The translations under genes were made by a program, and so were the position numbers. The notes under the pieces were generated by a model that was not told the origin of the DNA, ran no database searches, and saw only the letters and a program-made list of their open reading frames with translations. A stretch of 64,000 nucleotides of DNA from SAR86 cluster bacterium (lineage in GTDB: Bacteria > Pseudomonadota > Gammaproteobacteria > Magnimaribacterales > Magnimaribacteraceae), in assembly GCA_023703575.1 (NCBI GenBank), contig CP097969.1, positions 248,001-312,000 of the forward strand, read 5' to 3'. Shown here in pieces: positions 44,412 through 52,889 of the stretch; positions within the stretch are counted from its first letter, which is position 1; each line of letters begins with the position of its first letter.

Positions 44412-45245
44412 TTGTATACTTTTATAAATTCCTTAGATGATTTGGCTTTCCTAAACAAGGAATTATTAAATAGACCTTATGTAGCTGTTGATACAGAGTT
44501 TAGAAGAACTACAAAAGATAATATGAGATTAGCTTTACTCCAAGTAAATGACGGTGAAGAAATTTATTTAATAGACTCAATCTCAATACAAGAGCCCAAA
44601 GGTCAAGCTAGTTTTCTTTTTACTAATTCCGTAGTAAAAATTTTTCACTCCTGCAAAGAAGATATTGAGGCGATATATGCTTGGACAGGAGAGGTTATGA
44701 ATAACTTATTTGATACCCAACTTGCAAATGCATTTTTGAATGGTGATTTCTCAATAGGATATCAAGGACTTGTTGAAGAAAAATTAGGAATCATCATAGA
44801 CAAAGGAGAGACAAGATCAAATTGGATTAGAAGGCCTCTTACGGATTCTCAACTAAATTATGCCGTCTCTGATGTAGAGTTCCTAATAGAGTTATATCTC
44901 GATCAAAAAAAATCACTAGAAAAGAATGACAAGTTAGGGTGGTTACAAGAGGAGCTCTCTTTACTCACTTCAAAAATATTTGAACCTTTTAATGAAGAAA
45001 CCAAAACTAAAATAAGTTTGACTAAAACTGAAGAAAAAAAACTTTTGAATAAATTAAATCAGATTGTGATTAAGATATCAGTTGCAAATAGTATTAATCC
45101 CACTTTGTTCTTTTCAAAAAAAAGTCAAAAAGAATTCATGAGACTTACTTTGAATGAAGGACTTGAAGAAAGCATTAGTACGATTACAGAATGGAGATCA
45201 AATCTTATTAAAAAGCCTTTAGAGGTTTTACTTAGAGATTTCTAA
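44412..45245 (+). CDS. rnd: Ribonuclease D
   Basis: A 277-residue 3'-5' exoribonuclease of the DEDD group, involved in tRNA 3'-end trimming. The exonuclease motifs are VAVDTEFRRTTKDN (Asp and Glu), IFHSCKEDIEAIY (Asp), and LNYAVSDVEFLIELY (Tyr and Asp of the DEDDy type). A helical C-terminal part with TEEKKLLNKLNQ replaces the two HRDC domains of enterobacterial RNase D, which is about 375 residues, so at most one HRDC-like domain is left. The start is TTG at 44412, after which the family pattern (F-I-x-S/T) begins at once. Confidence 0.88.
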   Translation: MYTFINSLDDLAFLNKELLNRPYVAVDTEFRRTTKDNMRLALLQVNDGEEIYLIDSISIQEPKGQASFLFTNSVVKIFHSCKEDIEAIYAWTGEVMNNLFDTQLANAFLNGDFSIGYQGLVEEKLGIIIDKGETRSNWIRRPLTDSQLNYAVSDVEFLIELYLDQKKSLEKNDKLGWLQEELSLLTSKIFEPFNEETKTKISLTKTEEKKLLNKLNQIVIKISVANSINPTLFFSKKSQKEFMRLTLNEGLEESISTITEWRSNLIKKPLEVLLRDF

Positions 45246-45247
45246 AT

Positions 45248-45541
45248 ATGTTTTGGGCGGTATATATTTTTTTTTCTATAATCTTTAGTTATTTTCTAAG
45301 TAAATTTTTTAATGGAAAGACTAGGATATTCTTGTTTTTCCTGAGCTTGATCATGCTGATAACACCTGCTCAAATTGATATTGGTTTAAACAAATATTCT
45401 CCTGCTTTATTTTCTTTTCTTTTGAATATCCTATTTGAAAGAGATTTTTCTTTTCGGGTTCTAAGGCCTTTGATACTCAGCTTACCTTTGGGCTTGGTTA
45501 CAATTACATTAATTTTTTTTTTCAAAAAAAGATTCTTTTAA
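45248..45541 (+). CDS. Small membrane protein of unknown function
   Basis: A 97-residue protein with three strongly hydrophobic helices (about residues 4-19, 27-43 and 72-92) joined by short loops; LFERDFSFRVLRPLIL lies between the second and third. The basic ends (KFFNGKTR, FKKRFF) suggest that it sits in the inner membrane. I do not recognise the family. It starts two bases after the rnd stop, so the two are probably cotranscribed. Its 3' end overlaps the convergent phosphodiesterase gene by 20 bases. Confidence 0.6.
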   Translation: MFWAVYIFFSIIFSYFLSKFFNGKTRIFLFFLSLIMLITPAQIDIGLNKYSPALFSFLLNILFERDFSFRVLRPLILSLPLGLVTITLIFFFKKRFF

Positions 45542-46013
45542 TTGAAAGATTCTTGGTATTAATTAAACCTAGAGTATTTTTTCCTTCTAAAAAGCCGGCT
45601 GATTCTCCGGGATTAAAATAGATAATGTCATTAATTGTTTCTTCCCTGTACCTATGGGTGTGACCATGAAGTATGATGTCTAGATCTTTATGATTTTGTA
45701 AATATCCATCGATTAGATCCGGTTCATGAAATACAACCACTCTTATTCCATCTAGATTTAGAGAAAGAGGTGGTTCTTGGAATTTAAAGTTATTCTCCTC
45801 GCAAACTTCTTGCAGACCAACCTCTGAGCGATCATTATTTCCAAAAACACCTGTTAATGGACAATTAAGTAAACTGAATTTTTTTAACGTTTCAGCCTTT
45901 GTTATGTCGCCAGTATGTATAACTAAATCAACTTTCTCATTATTAAGTATTGAAATTATCTTACCTATATTTTTTATGTTGTTGTGTGTGTCACTGATAA
46001 CACCAATCAACAT
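45522..46013 (-). CDS. YfcE/MJ0936-type metallophosphoesterase
   Basis: A 163-residue phosphodiesterase of the calcineurin-like fold. Metal-binding motifs are visible in order: VISDTHNN (Asp-x-His), IHTGDITKAETL (Gly-Asp), VFGNNDRSEVG (Gly-Asn-x-Asp), VVVFHEPDL and ILHGHTHRYREE (Gly-His-x-His), followed by FNPGESAGF, which closes the YfcE/MJ0936 pattern. Length is usual for the family, whose natural substrates are uncertain. The gene ends 20 bases inside the small membrane protein gene, in opposite orientation. The segment just upstream of its start is disturbed by a duplication (see 46020-46404). Confidence 0.87.
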   Translation of the reverse strand: MLIGVISDTHNNIKNIGKIISILNNEKVDLVIHTGDITKAETLKKFSLLNCPLTGVFGNNDRSEVGLQEVCEENNFKFQEPPLSLNLDGIRVVVFHEPDLIDGYLQNHKDLDIILHGHTHRYREETINDIIYFNPGESAGFLEGKNTLGLINTKNLSIKRIFF

Positions 46014-46019
46014 AGGCTT

Positions 46020-46088
46020 TTAGACTTTTTCTAGAATGTGTATACCACAGGCACTTCCTAAACCAATAACGTGAGTTAAGCCAATTTT
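46020..46088 (-). repeat. 69-bp direct repeat, copy 1 (thiolase 3' end)
   Basis: Identical over 69 bases to 46336-46404. On the minus strand it encodes the last 22 residues of the thiolase (ending GIHILEKV) plus its stop, but it is detached from the thiolase gene by an inverted fragment of the ketoacyl synthase gene. The six bases AATTTT at its inner edge (46083-46088) are shared with the end of that fragment, so the junction has microhomology. Confidence 0.95.
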
Positions 46089-46336
46089 CAGGCAAATTCA
46101 AAAATCCAAAGTTATTTCGTATATTATTTGAGAACTGTGTCTTTAGACTTGTTCCAAGAATTGTAAAAGCAGACTGGGAACGACTATCTTTTTCGAGGAT
46201 AACGGCAGTGGCTGCATCTCCGAATATGAAATGTGCATCTCTGTCTTTGAAGTTTAAATGGCCTGAACAAATCTCGGGATTAACTACTAGGACCTTATCT
46301 GCAAGACCTGATTGAATGTCATTATAGGCATTTTGT
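46083..46336 (-). pseudogene. Inverted 254-bp copy of an internal part of the ketoacyl synthase III gene
   Basis: The reverse complement of this stretch matches 49208-49461 base for base as far as I can compare by eye. It covers roughly codons 162-246 of the ketoacyl synthase gene, has no start, and omits the catalytic Cys. It is flanked by the two 69-bp copies of the thiolase 3' end. Removing 46020-46335 would restore a simple junction between the phosphodiesterase and thiolase genes. It is most likely an artefact of amplification or assembly, otherwise a very recent template-switch event, since there is no sequence divergence. Confidence 0.9.
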
Positions 46337-46404
46337 TAGACTTTTTCTAGAATGTGTATACCACAGGCACTTCCTAAACCAATAACGTGAGTTAAGCCAA
46401 TTTT
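46336..46404 (-). repeat. 69-bp direct repeat, copy 2 (in the thiolase gene)
   Basis: This copy is contiguous with the thiolase coding sequence and holds its last 22 codons and stop. It is identical to 46020-46088. The copies diverge immediately outside the 69 bases. Confidence 0.95.
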
Positions 46405-47475
46405 TGCATTTTCAACTTGTCTTTTTCCAGCTTCGCCTCTTAGGTGAGTACAAACTTCATAAATATTTGCTATGCCTGTAGCTCCTAAGGGATGGCCTTT
46501 TGAAAGTAACCCTCCCGAAACATTGACAGGAATTCTTCCACCAAGCTCTACTTCACCTTCATCTATTATTCTCCCAGCTTCACCATCGTCACAAAGACCA
46601 AGATTTTCATAGTGAAGCATCTCAGCTGTAGCAAAACAATCGTGTAATTCAACAAGATCAATATCGCTTGAATCAAGACCTGCCATTTCATAAGCTTCAT
46701 AAGCAGCTTTTCTTGTACAAGAGTTAACATCTGGCATAACTAGATCTCTTTCTTGGTAAGGATCACTTGTCATAACTGAAGCCTTAACTCTCACTGCTCT
46801 TTGCGTGCCAAGTTCTTTAGCTTTCTTTTCCGAGACCAAGACTGCAGCAGCAGCTCCATCAACATTTACAGAGCACATTAATTTAGTGTTAGGGTAAGAG
46901 ATCATTTCTGCGTTCATTACCTCGTCTAAGGGTGTTTCAATCTGATATCTTGCTTTAGGATTCATCGTTGAGTGATGATGATTTTTTACAGAAATCTTTG
47001 CAAATTGTTCAAAAGTAGTTCCGTATTGTCTAGCATGTTCCATACCTGCTTCAGCAAAAACTGCAGGCATTGTACCCGAGCCTAACAAGCCCTCTTTCGG
47101 TATTCCTGCTCCTCCTCCAGAGCCACCTAAAAGACCAGTACCCATCTGTTCAACACCTACAGCAAGTACTACATCATATAAACCTGCTTTAATTGAAGTC
47201 CAGGCTTCTCTAAAAGCCGTTGCTCCTGTTGCACAAGCGTTAGAACAATTTACAACTGGAATACCCGTTTGACCTATCTCTTGTAGAATTCTTTGTCCTA
47301 CCATGGCATTGGCTTGTCCAAGATTACCGCAATAGAAAGCCTCCATATTTCCTATATTTAGTCCAGCATCATCAAGTGCTAACAATGCAGCTTCTGCACC
47401 AAGATCCGGGACAGTTCTATCTGGAAACCTTCCAAACTTAATCATATCAACACCTAAAACATATACATCACTCAT
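46336..47475 (-). CDS. SCP2-type thiolase / acetyl-CoA acetyltransferase family
   Basis: A 379-residue thiolase-fold enzyme. The nucleophile region is VNCSNACATGATAFREAW, and the later motifs are VELHDCFATAEMLHYENLGL (His), SGGLLSKGHPLGATGIANIY (His) and the C-terminal GLGSACGIHIL (Cys), matching the SCP-x/SCP2 thiolase branch used for beta-oxidation of branched or sterol-like acyl-CoA. Its start lies 11 bases after the stop of a DUF35 zinc-ribbon gene, the common partner of such thiolases. The stop is intact. The last 69 bases occur again at 46020-46088. Confidence 0.88.
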   Translation of the reverse strand: MSDVYVLGVDMIKFGRFPDRTVPDLGAEAALLALDDAGLNIGNMEAFYCGNLGQANAMVGQRILQEIGQTGIPVVNCSNACATGATAFREAWTSIKAGLYDVVLAVGVEQMGTGLLGGSGGGAGIPKEGLLGSGTMPAVFAEAGMEHARQYGTTFEQFAKISVKNHHHSTMNPKARYQIETPLDEVMNAEMISYPNTKLMCSVNVDGAAAAVLVSEKKAKELGTQRAVRVKASVMTSDPYQERDLVMPDVNSCTRKAAYEAYEMAGLDSSDIDLVELHDCFATAEMLHYENLGLCDDGEAGRIIDEGEVELGGRIPVNVSGGLLSKGHPLGATGIANIYEVCTHLRGEAGKRQVENAKIGLTHVIGLGSACGIHILEKV

Positions 47476-47486
47476 AATTTTCTCCC

Positions 47487-47897
47487 TTATGAAATTGGTT
47501 TAAAGAAATAGCTGATATAACTATTTCCGTCTTTATCTTTTCTACCTAAAGCATCATCAAATATAACTTCTACTGGCATATCAAAATTAATTTTATCTGG
47601 ATCTGGCTCACAATCTATGAGATTTCCTTTTACTGTTCCTCCTCCATCGAGATCAACTATCGCAGATATGTAGGGAACTTCTATTCCAGGAAAAGATCTA
47701 AAAACAATAGAATAAGAATATAATTTTCCAGTATTATTCAGCTTAATAGATTGCATAGAGTCTCGCGCAAAACAATTCGAACAAACATTCCTTTCTCCTA
47801 GAAATATTGAACCACACTCACTACATTTATGACCTTCTAGATAAGGTTCTCCGCCTTCCGGCAGTTTTAGATATTCGACAACAGGTAAACTCATCAT
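47487..47897 (-). CDS. DUF35 zinc-ribbon/OB-fold acyl-CoA-associated protein
   Basis: A 136-residue protein with a rubredoxin-like zinc ribbon (HKCSECGSIFLGERNVCSNC, four Cys) after a short N-terminal helix region, then an OB-fold part (KLYSYSIVFRSFPGIEVPYI, VKGNLIDCEPDPD) typical of DUF35. Such proteins form complexes with SCP2-type thiolases or related acyl-CoA enzymes and are needed for their activity. It lies directly upstream of the thiolase on the same strand, so the two very probably form a complex. Two Met codons stand at the start; the first is used here. Confidence 0.88.
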   Translation of the reverse strand: MMSLPVVEYLKLPEGGEPYLEGHKCSECGSIFLGERNVCSNCFARDSMQSIKLNNTGKLYSYSIVFRSFPGIEVPYISAIVDLDGGGTVKGNLIDCEPDPDKINFDMPVEVIFDDALGRKDKDGNSYISYFFKPIS

Positions 47898-47954
47898 TCC
47901 CCCTATAATTAATTCTAGTTTTATATATATTTAACTTAATTACAATAGCTGAAC

Positions 47955-48686
47955 ATGAGTTTTTGGAAAGCAGGAATAGGCGGTATGATTGGTTTCTCAA
48001 TCGGAGGACCTATTGGAGGAATACTTGGTGCAATAATTGGATCAAAACTTTCGGCTAGAGATCAAACTAAACCATCAATGAAGCAGAGAAATCAAGCTGC
48101 TTTTTTTACTGCTCTTTTCGCATGTTTCGCCAAAATTGCAAAAGCTGACGGTAAAGTATCTCGAGAAGAAGTAGATAAAGTTGATCACTTTATAAAGGAG
48201 AGATTCAAATTTCCATCAGATCAGAGACTATTTGCTATTGAAATATTTAATCATGCAAAAGATGATCATAATTCCTTTCGAGATTATGCTAGCCAGCTTG
48301 CTTCACTTTTGTCATCCGATAGACCAGCCTTAATAATGTTTTATGAGCTTCTATTTGAACTTTCGATGGCAGATGGCCATCTGGACCCTTCAGAAGAAAA
48401 TCTTCTACTCGAAGCGTTAGAGATTTTTCAAATTGATCAAGAATTTTTCAAAATTAATAAAAAGAAGTATGGAGGGAATATATCTGATGCCTATGTCATC
48501 CTTGGAGTAACCGAAGATATGTCATTTAAAGATATAAAGGTTGCTTACCAAAGAAAAAGAAAAGAATTTCATCCTGATACTTTATTATCAAAGGGTTTGC
48601 CAGAAGAATTATTAGAGAAAGCCAAAGAAAAATTTATTGAAATCCAATCGGCCTTTGAAGAAATAGAAAAGAAAAAAAATAAATAA
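47955..48686 (+). CDS. DjlA-like TerB and J-domain co-chaperone
   Basis: A 243-residue protein with three parts. An N-terminal glycine-rich membrane segment (GGMIGFSIGGPIGGILGAII, about residues 8-28) resembles the DjlA transmembrane dimerisation motif. A TerB-like helical domain follows (FFTALFACFAKIAKADGKVS and FELSMADGHLDPSEENLL, each with an Asp-Gly turn). A C-terminal J domain (DAYVILGVTEDMSFKDIKVA, then RKEFHPDTLL with the His-Pro-Asp motif) completes it. DjlA stimulates DnaK at the inner membrane and is linked to envelope stress. It is divergent from the DUF35 gene, with a 57-base gap. Confidence 0.88.
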   Translation: MSFWKAGIGGMIGFSIGGPIGGILGAIIGSKLSARDQTKPSMKQRNQAAFFTALFACFAKIAKADGKVSREEVDKVDHFIKERFKFPSDQRLFAIEIFNHAKDDHNSFRDYASQLASLLSSDRPALIMFYELLFELSMADGHLDPSEENLLLEALEIFQIDQEFFKINKKKYGGNISDAYVILGVTEDMSFKDIKVAYQRKRKEFHPDTLLSKGLPEELLEKAKEKFIEIQSAFEEIEKKKNK

Positions 48687-48722
48687 AGATTTCCAATTTT
48701 AATTCCCTTATTATCTGTCTAC

Positions 48723-49835
48723 ATGTCAGTAATTATTTCAGGTACAGGCTTATTCACTCCTAAAGATTTCATAACTAATGAAGAACTAGTCCAAAGTTTT
48801 AATCAGTTCGTCATAAAATTTAATGAAGAAAATAAGGATCAAATAGATTCTGGTGCCATAGATGCTTTAGAACTATCAAGCAGTGAGTTCATAAAAAAAG
48901 CTTCCGGTATTGAGCAAAGATATGTTCAAGATAAAGAAGGAATACTTGATATAACTAGAATGAGACCTAGATTGAAAGAAAGATCTAATTCCGAGGTTTC
49001 TATTCTTGCTGAGATGGCAATAAAAGCTGCTGAGGAAGCCATAAAACAATCAGGGATAAACTCTTCTGATATAGATGTGGTCATATGTGGTTGTTCAAAT
49101 CTTCAAAGAGCATATCCTGCTGTAGCAATAGAGGTTCAACAAGAGCTTGGAATTTCTGGTTACGCATATGATATGAATGTTGCGTGTTCATCGGCGACAT
49201 TTTCCATACAAAATGCCTATAATGACATTCAATCAGGTCTTGCAGATAAGGTCCTAGTAGTTAATCCCGAGATTTGTTCAGGCCATTTAAACTTCAAAGA
49301 CAGAGATGCACATTTCATATTCGGAGATGCAGCCACTGCCGTTATCCTCGAAAAAGATAGTCGTTCCCAGTCTGCTTTTACAATTCTTGGAACAAGTCTA
49401 AAGACACAGTTCTCAAATAATATACGAAATAACTTTGGATTTTTGAATTTGCCTGAAAATTCTGATCCAAACGCCCCTGATAAATTATTCATACAGAAAG
49501 GCAGGAGTGTCTTCAAAGAAGTTGTTCCGATGGTCCAGGCTCACATAGCTTCTCATTTAGATAAACTAAATATTGATATTCAGGAAGTAAAAAGGTTATG
49601 GCTTCATCAAGCAAATTTAAGTATGAACCAGCTAATTGCCAAGAAACTTTTAGGGAGAGATCCGGATGAGCAGGAAATGCCAATTATTTTGAATGACTAT
49701 GCTAATACTAGTTCAGCTGGCTCTATAATAGCTTTTCACCAAACAAAAGATGACTTTGTATCCGATGAAATTGGAGTTATAAGTTCTTTTGGAGCTGGAT
49801 ACTCAGTTGGAAGTGTAATTTTACAAAAGATTTAA
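48723..49835 (+). CDS. Beta-ketoacyl-ACP synthase III (beta-ketodecanoyl-ACP synthase type)
   Basis: A 370-residue thiolase-fold enzyme. It has the catalytic Cys in MNVACSSATFSIQNAY (about residue 155), the His in RLWLHQANLSMNQL, and the Asn in ILNDYANTSSAGSI. The opening VIISGTGLFTPKDFITNEEL and the insert with LERSN-like segment LKERSNSEVSILAEMAIKAA resemble the Pseudomonas PA3286 enzyme, which condenses octanoyl-CoA with malonyl-ACP and links beta-oxidation to fatty acid synthesis, more than classic FabH. Bases 49208-49461 occur again, inverted, at 46083-46336. The gene is followed one base later by a DoxX gene. Confidence 0.87.
   Translation: MSVIISGTGLFTPKDFITNEELVQSFNQFVIKFNEENKDQIDSGAIDALELSSSEFIKKASGIEQRYVQDKEGILDITRMRPRLKERSNSEVSILAEMAIKAAEEAIKQSGINSSDIDVVICGCSNLQRAYPAVAIEVQQELGISGYAYDMNVACSSATFSIQNAYNDIQSGLADKVLVVNPEICSGHLNFKDRDAHFIFGDAATAVILEKDSRSQSAFTILGTSLKTQFSNNIRNNFGFLNLPENSDPNAPDKLFIQKGRSVFKEVVPMVQAHIASHLDKLNIDIQEVKRLWLHQANLSMNQLIAKKLLGRDPDEQEMPIILNDYANTSSAGSIIAFHQTKDDFVSDEIGVISSFGAGYSVGSVILQKI
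49208..49461 (+). repeat. Source copy of the inverted 254-bp duplication
   Basis: This part of the ketoacyl synthase gene reappears exactly, reverse-complemented, at 46083-46336, about 2.9 kb away. It lies in an intact reading frame, so it is the parental copy. The first base and last six bases (AAAATT) are shared with the sequences at the junctions. Confidence 0.92.
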
Positions 49836-49836
49836 T

Positions 49837-50277
49837 ATGAAATTTTTATCGAGAATTCATAATACGTTAAAGGGCTTTGAAGCCTTGGAGTTTTTACCCT
49901 TATTCCTTATAAGGCTCTATCTTTTTTATGTACTTTGGTTTGCTGGAATAAATAAAATAGATTCTTTTGATAAGTTTTCAGGTTATTTGGGAACTCTCGG
50001 AGTCCCTCTCCCAGATATCGTTACTTGGTTAGTTATTATCACTGAAACTGGAGGCGCAGCATTAATTCTAATAGGTTTATTTGTTAGGTGGTCCTCAATT
50101 CCACTTTTGGTTGTTATGTTTTTTGCAGGATATCTTGTCCATTGGCAAAATGGATGGCCTCATGAAGCAAATGGTATAGAGTTTGCTGCTATTTATTCAT
50201 TGATGCTTTTCATTTTATTATGTTTCGGTGGAGGAAAATATTTGAGTCTCGATTATTGGGTATCAAGTAATAAATAA
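49837..50277 (+). CDS. DoxX-family membrane protein
   Basis: A 146-residue inner-membrane protein with four hydrophobic helices. The DoxX pattern is seen in LIRLYLFYVLWFAGINKIDS, TWLVIITETGGAALILIGLF and VVMFFAGYLVHWQNGWPHEA. The His-Trp and Glu in the helices are typical of the family, which is linked to oxidative stress and respiratory complexes, but the exact reaction is unknown. It is one base from the ketoacyl synthase gene and directly abuts pdxH, so all three genes may share a transcript. Confidence 0.82.
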   Translation: MKFLSRIHNTLKGFEALEFLPLFLIRLYLFYVLWFAGINKIDSFDKFSGYLGTLGVPLPDIVTWLVIITETGGAALILIGLFVRWSSIPLLVVMFFAGYLVHWQNGWPHEANGIEFAAIYSLMLFILLCFGGGKYLSLDYWVSSNK

Positions 50278-50880
50278 ATGGAACTATATCAGGCCTCAGA
50301 TAACCTTCTAGAACCAATAAGCAAGGTTCATGAATGGATTCAAGAAGCTCAGCAAAATGGAGCTGCATTGCCTCATGCTATGAATATCTCCTCAATAAAT
50401 TTTGAGGGTAAACCGTCTTCAAGAATGGTCTTACTGAAAAGAATAGGCCAAGAAGAATTTGTCTTCTTTACTGACTATCATGGCAATAAGGGAAAGCAGA
50501 TAATTAAATCACCTTATGTCGCTTTAAACTTTTGGTGGGCAAAGACAAATAAGCAAATCAGAATAGAAGGCAAATGTTCCAAGGCAACAGAAGAAGAAAA
50601 TGATGAATATTTTTCTTCTAGACCAAGAGGTTCGCAGATTTCAGCCTCTGTTTCCTTGCAAAGTGAAGAAATAGATTCATATCAATCTTTAGTTGAGCGG
50701 TCTCAGGAATTTGAATCCAATCATTCTGGGAAAGATATAACAAGACCACAAAGATGGGGAGGATTCGTAGTAGAACCAGAATCTCTAGAATTTTGGGAAG
50801 ACCAAAAGAATAGGTTACATACAAGAGAACTATATTCAAAACAAGGCAGTGAATGGAAAAAGGTCCTTTTGTCGCCTTAA
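50278..50880 (+). CDS. pdxH: Pyridoxine 5'-phosphate oxidase
   Basis: A 200-residue FMN enzyme that oxidises pyridoxine or pyridoxamine 5'-phosphate to pyridoxal 5'-phosphate, the cofactor of the aminotransferase and ColD in this window. FMN and substrate motifs are KPSSRMVLLKRIG, FFTDYHGNKGKQI, YFSSRPRGSQISASVS and the C-terminal LEFWEDQKNRLHTRELYSKQ, followed by the ending KKVLLSP. The length is slightly below the enterobacterial 218 residues because the N-terminus is short. The gene starts at the base following the DoxX stop. Confidence 0.94.
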   Translation: MELYQASDNLLEPISKVHEWIQEAQQNGAALPHAMNISSINFEGKPSSRMVLLKRIGQEEFVFFTDYHGNKGKQIIKSPYVALNFWWAKTNKQIRIEGKCSKATEEENDEYFSSRPRGSQISASVSLQSEEIDSYQSLVERSQEFESNHSGKDITRPQRWGGFVVEPESLEFWEDQKNRLHTRELYSKQGSEWKKVLLSP

Positions 50881-50947
50881 ATCAGATTATCCATTACAAT
50901 ATAATCTTTTAATAACATGTGTCCTTTAGTATGGGCCACCACTGAAT

Positions 50948-52873
50948 ATGCCTTCAATAAAACTTCCAGATAATTCCACAAGAAATTTTGACAATCCTTT
51001 AAGTGTTGAGGATATTGCTAAAGATATCGGTACAGGCCTTGCAAAAGCTGCAGTTGCAGGAAAAATTGACGGTAAATTAGTTGACGGGTCAGAAATCATT
51101 GCTGACGATTGCAGCTTAGAAATCATAACAATAAAAGATGATGAAGGCCTTGAAATAGTCAGACATTCATGTGCTCATTTGTTGGCTCATGCCCTTAAAC
51201 AGCTTTATCCAAATGCCCAAATGGCAATAGGCCCAGTAATAAGAGACGGGTTTTATTACGATATCAAACTTGATAAAAATCTATCAGATGAAGACTTAGA
51301 GGCTATAGAGAAGAGAATGAAAAAGCTTGCTAAGACTAAATACGATGTTAAGAGAGAAGTCGTATCACAAAAAAAAGCTATCAAGACTTTCAAAGAGAGA
51401 AATGAACCTTATAAAGTAAACCTTGCAGAGGAAATACCTGATGGTGAAGTCATAGCGTTATATCACCATGAAGAATATATAGATATGTGCAGAGGACCAC
51501 ATGTTACCAATATGAGACATCTTCAAGCTTTTAAGCTCACGAAAGTATCAGGTGCTTATTGGAGGGGAGACTCAAAAAATGAAATGCTTCAAAGAATATA
51601 CGGAACAGCTTGGCCTAATTCAAAAGACTTGGAGAATTATATTCTCCAACAGGAGGAAGCGGAAAAGAGAGACCATAGGAAATTAGGAAGGCAATTAGAT
51701 TTATTTCATTTTCAAGAAGAAGCACCCGGTATGGTTTTTTGGCATCCAAAGGGGTGGTCTATTTATTCAGCTCTAAAAACCTTCATACAATCCAAACTAG
51801 CCGAATACGATTATCAAGAAATTAATACTCCTCAGATAGTTGATAGAAAGTTGTGGGAAGCTTCCGGACACTGGGATAAATATCGAGAAAATATGTTTAT
51901 CACGGAAATCGATGAAGAACATGCTAATGAGAAGAGGACAAATGCCCTAAAACCAATGAATTGTCCTTGCCATGTTCAGGTATTTAATCAGGGGCTGAGG
52001 TCCTATAAAGATCTACCAATAAGATATGCCGAGTTTGGCTCATGTCATAGATATGAAGCTTCAGGAACGCTTCATGGTCTCATGAGAGTTAGAGGGTTTA
52101 CTCAAGATGATGGGCATATATTTTGTACCGAAGATCAGATTCAAGATGAGACCAAGAAATTTATAGAATTACTAACGGACATATATGCTCAACTAGGATT
52201 TAATGAGTTTGATATAAAACTTTCAAATAGGCCTGAGGTTAGGGCTGGTTCAGAGCAAGTTTGGGATAAAGCGGAACAAGCGTTGGAGGATGCAATAAAA
52301 AATCTGAATTTACCGTATGAAGTAGTTGATGGTGATGGTGCTTTCTATGGTCCAAAGTTAGACTTTGTTCTTATTGACGCTTTAGGCAGGGAATGGCAAT
52401 GTGGAACTTTTCAACTAGACTTTATCTTGCCTGAGAGATTAGATGCAAAATTTGTTGACTCTGATAGTGAAAAATATAACCCAGTGTTAATTCACAGAGC
52501 CGTTTTGGGTTCTTTTGAGAGATTCATAGGTGTTTTGATTGAACATTATGGCGGGGCTTTACCTACTTGGTTGTCACCAATACAGGCAGAAATTCTCAAT
52601 ATTTCTGATAAACAAGCTGAATATTGCTCAAAAATAGGCAATTTATTGAAAAAAAGTGGATTTAGGGCACATTCGGACTTGAGGAATGAGAAGATCACTT
52701 ATAAAATTCGCGACCACTCTATGCAGAAGACACCTTTTCTTTTGATAGCGGGCAACAGGGAGATGAAAAATAACACGATTTCTGTTCGAGCTAGAGGAGG
52801 GGAAGATCTTGGAGAAATGTCTATTGATGACTTCATCCAAAAACTTCAGAATGTAGTGGATGAAAAAATATAG
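50948..52873 (+). CDS. thrS: Threonyl-tRNA synthetase
   Basis: A 641-residue class II synthetase with the full domain set. A TGS domain begins [16 protein letters not shown]. The editing domain contains the [13 protein letters not shown] His and Cys motif. The catalytic core has [10 protein letters not shown] (zinc Cys), [14 protein letters not shown] (motif 2), [20 protein letters not shown] (zinc His lies in later HRA, here [15 protein letters not shown], motif 3), and the C-terminal anticodon domain ends the protein. It is the first gene of the conserved thrS-infC-rpmI-rplT-pheST block. The ATG is at 50948, 67 bases after the pdxH stop. Confidence 0.97.
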   Translation: MPSIKLPDNSTRNFDNPLSVEDIAKDIGTGLAKAAVAGKIDGKLVDGSEIIADDCSLEIITIKDDEGLEIVRHSCAHLLAHALKQLYPNAQMAIGPVIRDGFYYDIKLDKNLSDEDLEAIEKRMKKLAKTKYDVKREVVSQKKAIKTFKERNEPYKVNLAEEIPDGEVIALYHHEEYIDMCRGPHVTNMRHLQAFKLTKVSGAYWRGDSKNEMLQRIYGTAWPNSKDLENYILQQEEAEKRDHRKLGRQLDLFHFQEEAPGMVFWHPKGWSIYSALKTFIQSKLAEYDYQEINTPQIVDRKLWEASGHWDKYRENMFITEIDEEHANEKRTNALKPMNCPCHVQVFNQGLRSYKDLPIRYAEFGSCHRYEASGTLHGLMRVRGFTQDDGHIFCTEDQIQDETKKFIELLTDIYAQLGFNEFDIKLSNRPEVRAGSEQVWDKAEQALEDAIKNLNLPYEVVDGDGAFYGPKLDFVLIDALGREWQCGTFQLDFILPERLDAKFVDSDSEKYNPVLIHRAVLGSFERFIGVLIEHYGGALPTWLSPIQAEILNISDKQAEYCSKIGNLLKKSGFRAHSDLRNEKITYKIRDHSMQKTPFLLIAGNREMKNNTISVRARGGEDLGEMSIDDFIQKLQNVVDEKI

Positions 52874-52878
52874 TTAAT

Positions 52879-52883
52879 AGGAG
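52879..52883 (+). promoter_or_regulatory. Ribosome-binding site that places the infC start
   Basis: AGGAG lies six bases before the codon ATA at 52890. No ATG, GTG or TTG is in the same frame between the preceding in-frame stop (52878-52880) and codon 52890, so this site decides the non-canonical start of infC. Confidence 0.75.
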
Positions 52884-52889
52884 AATCAC

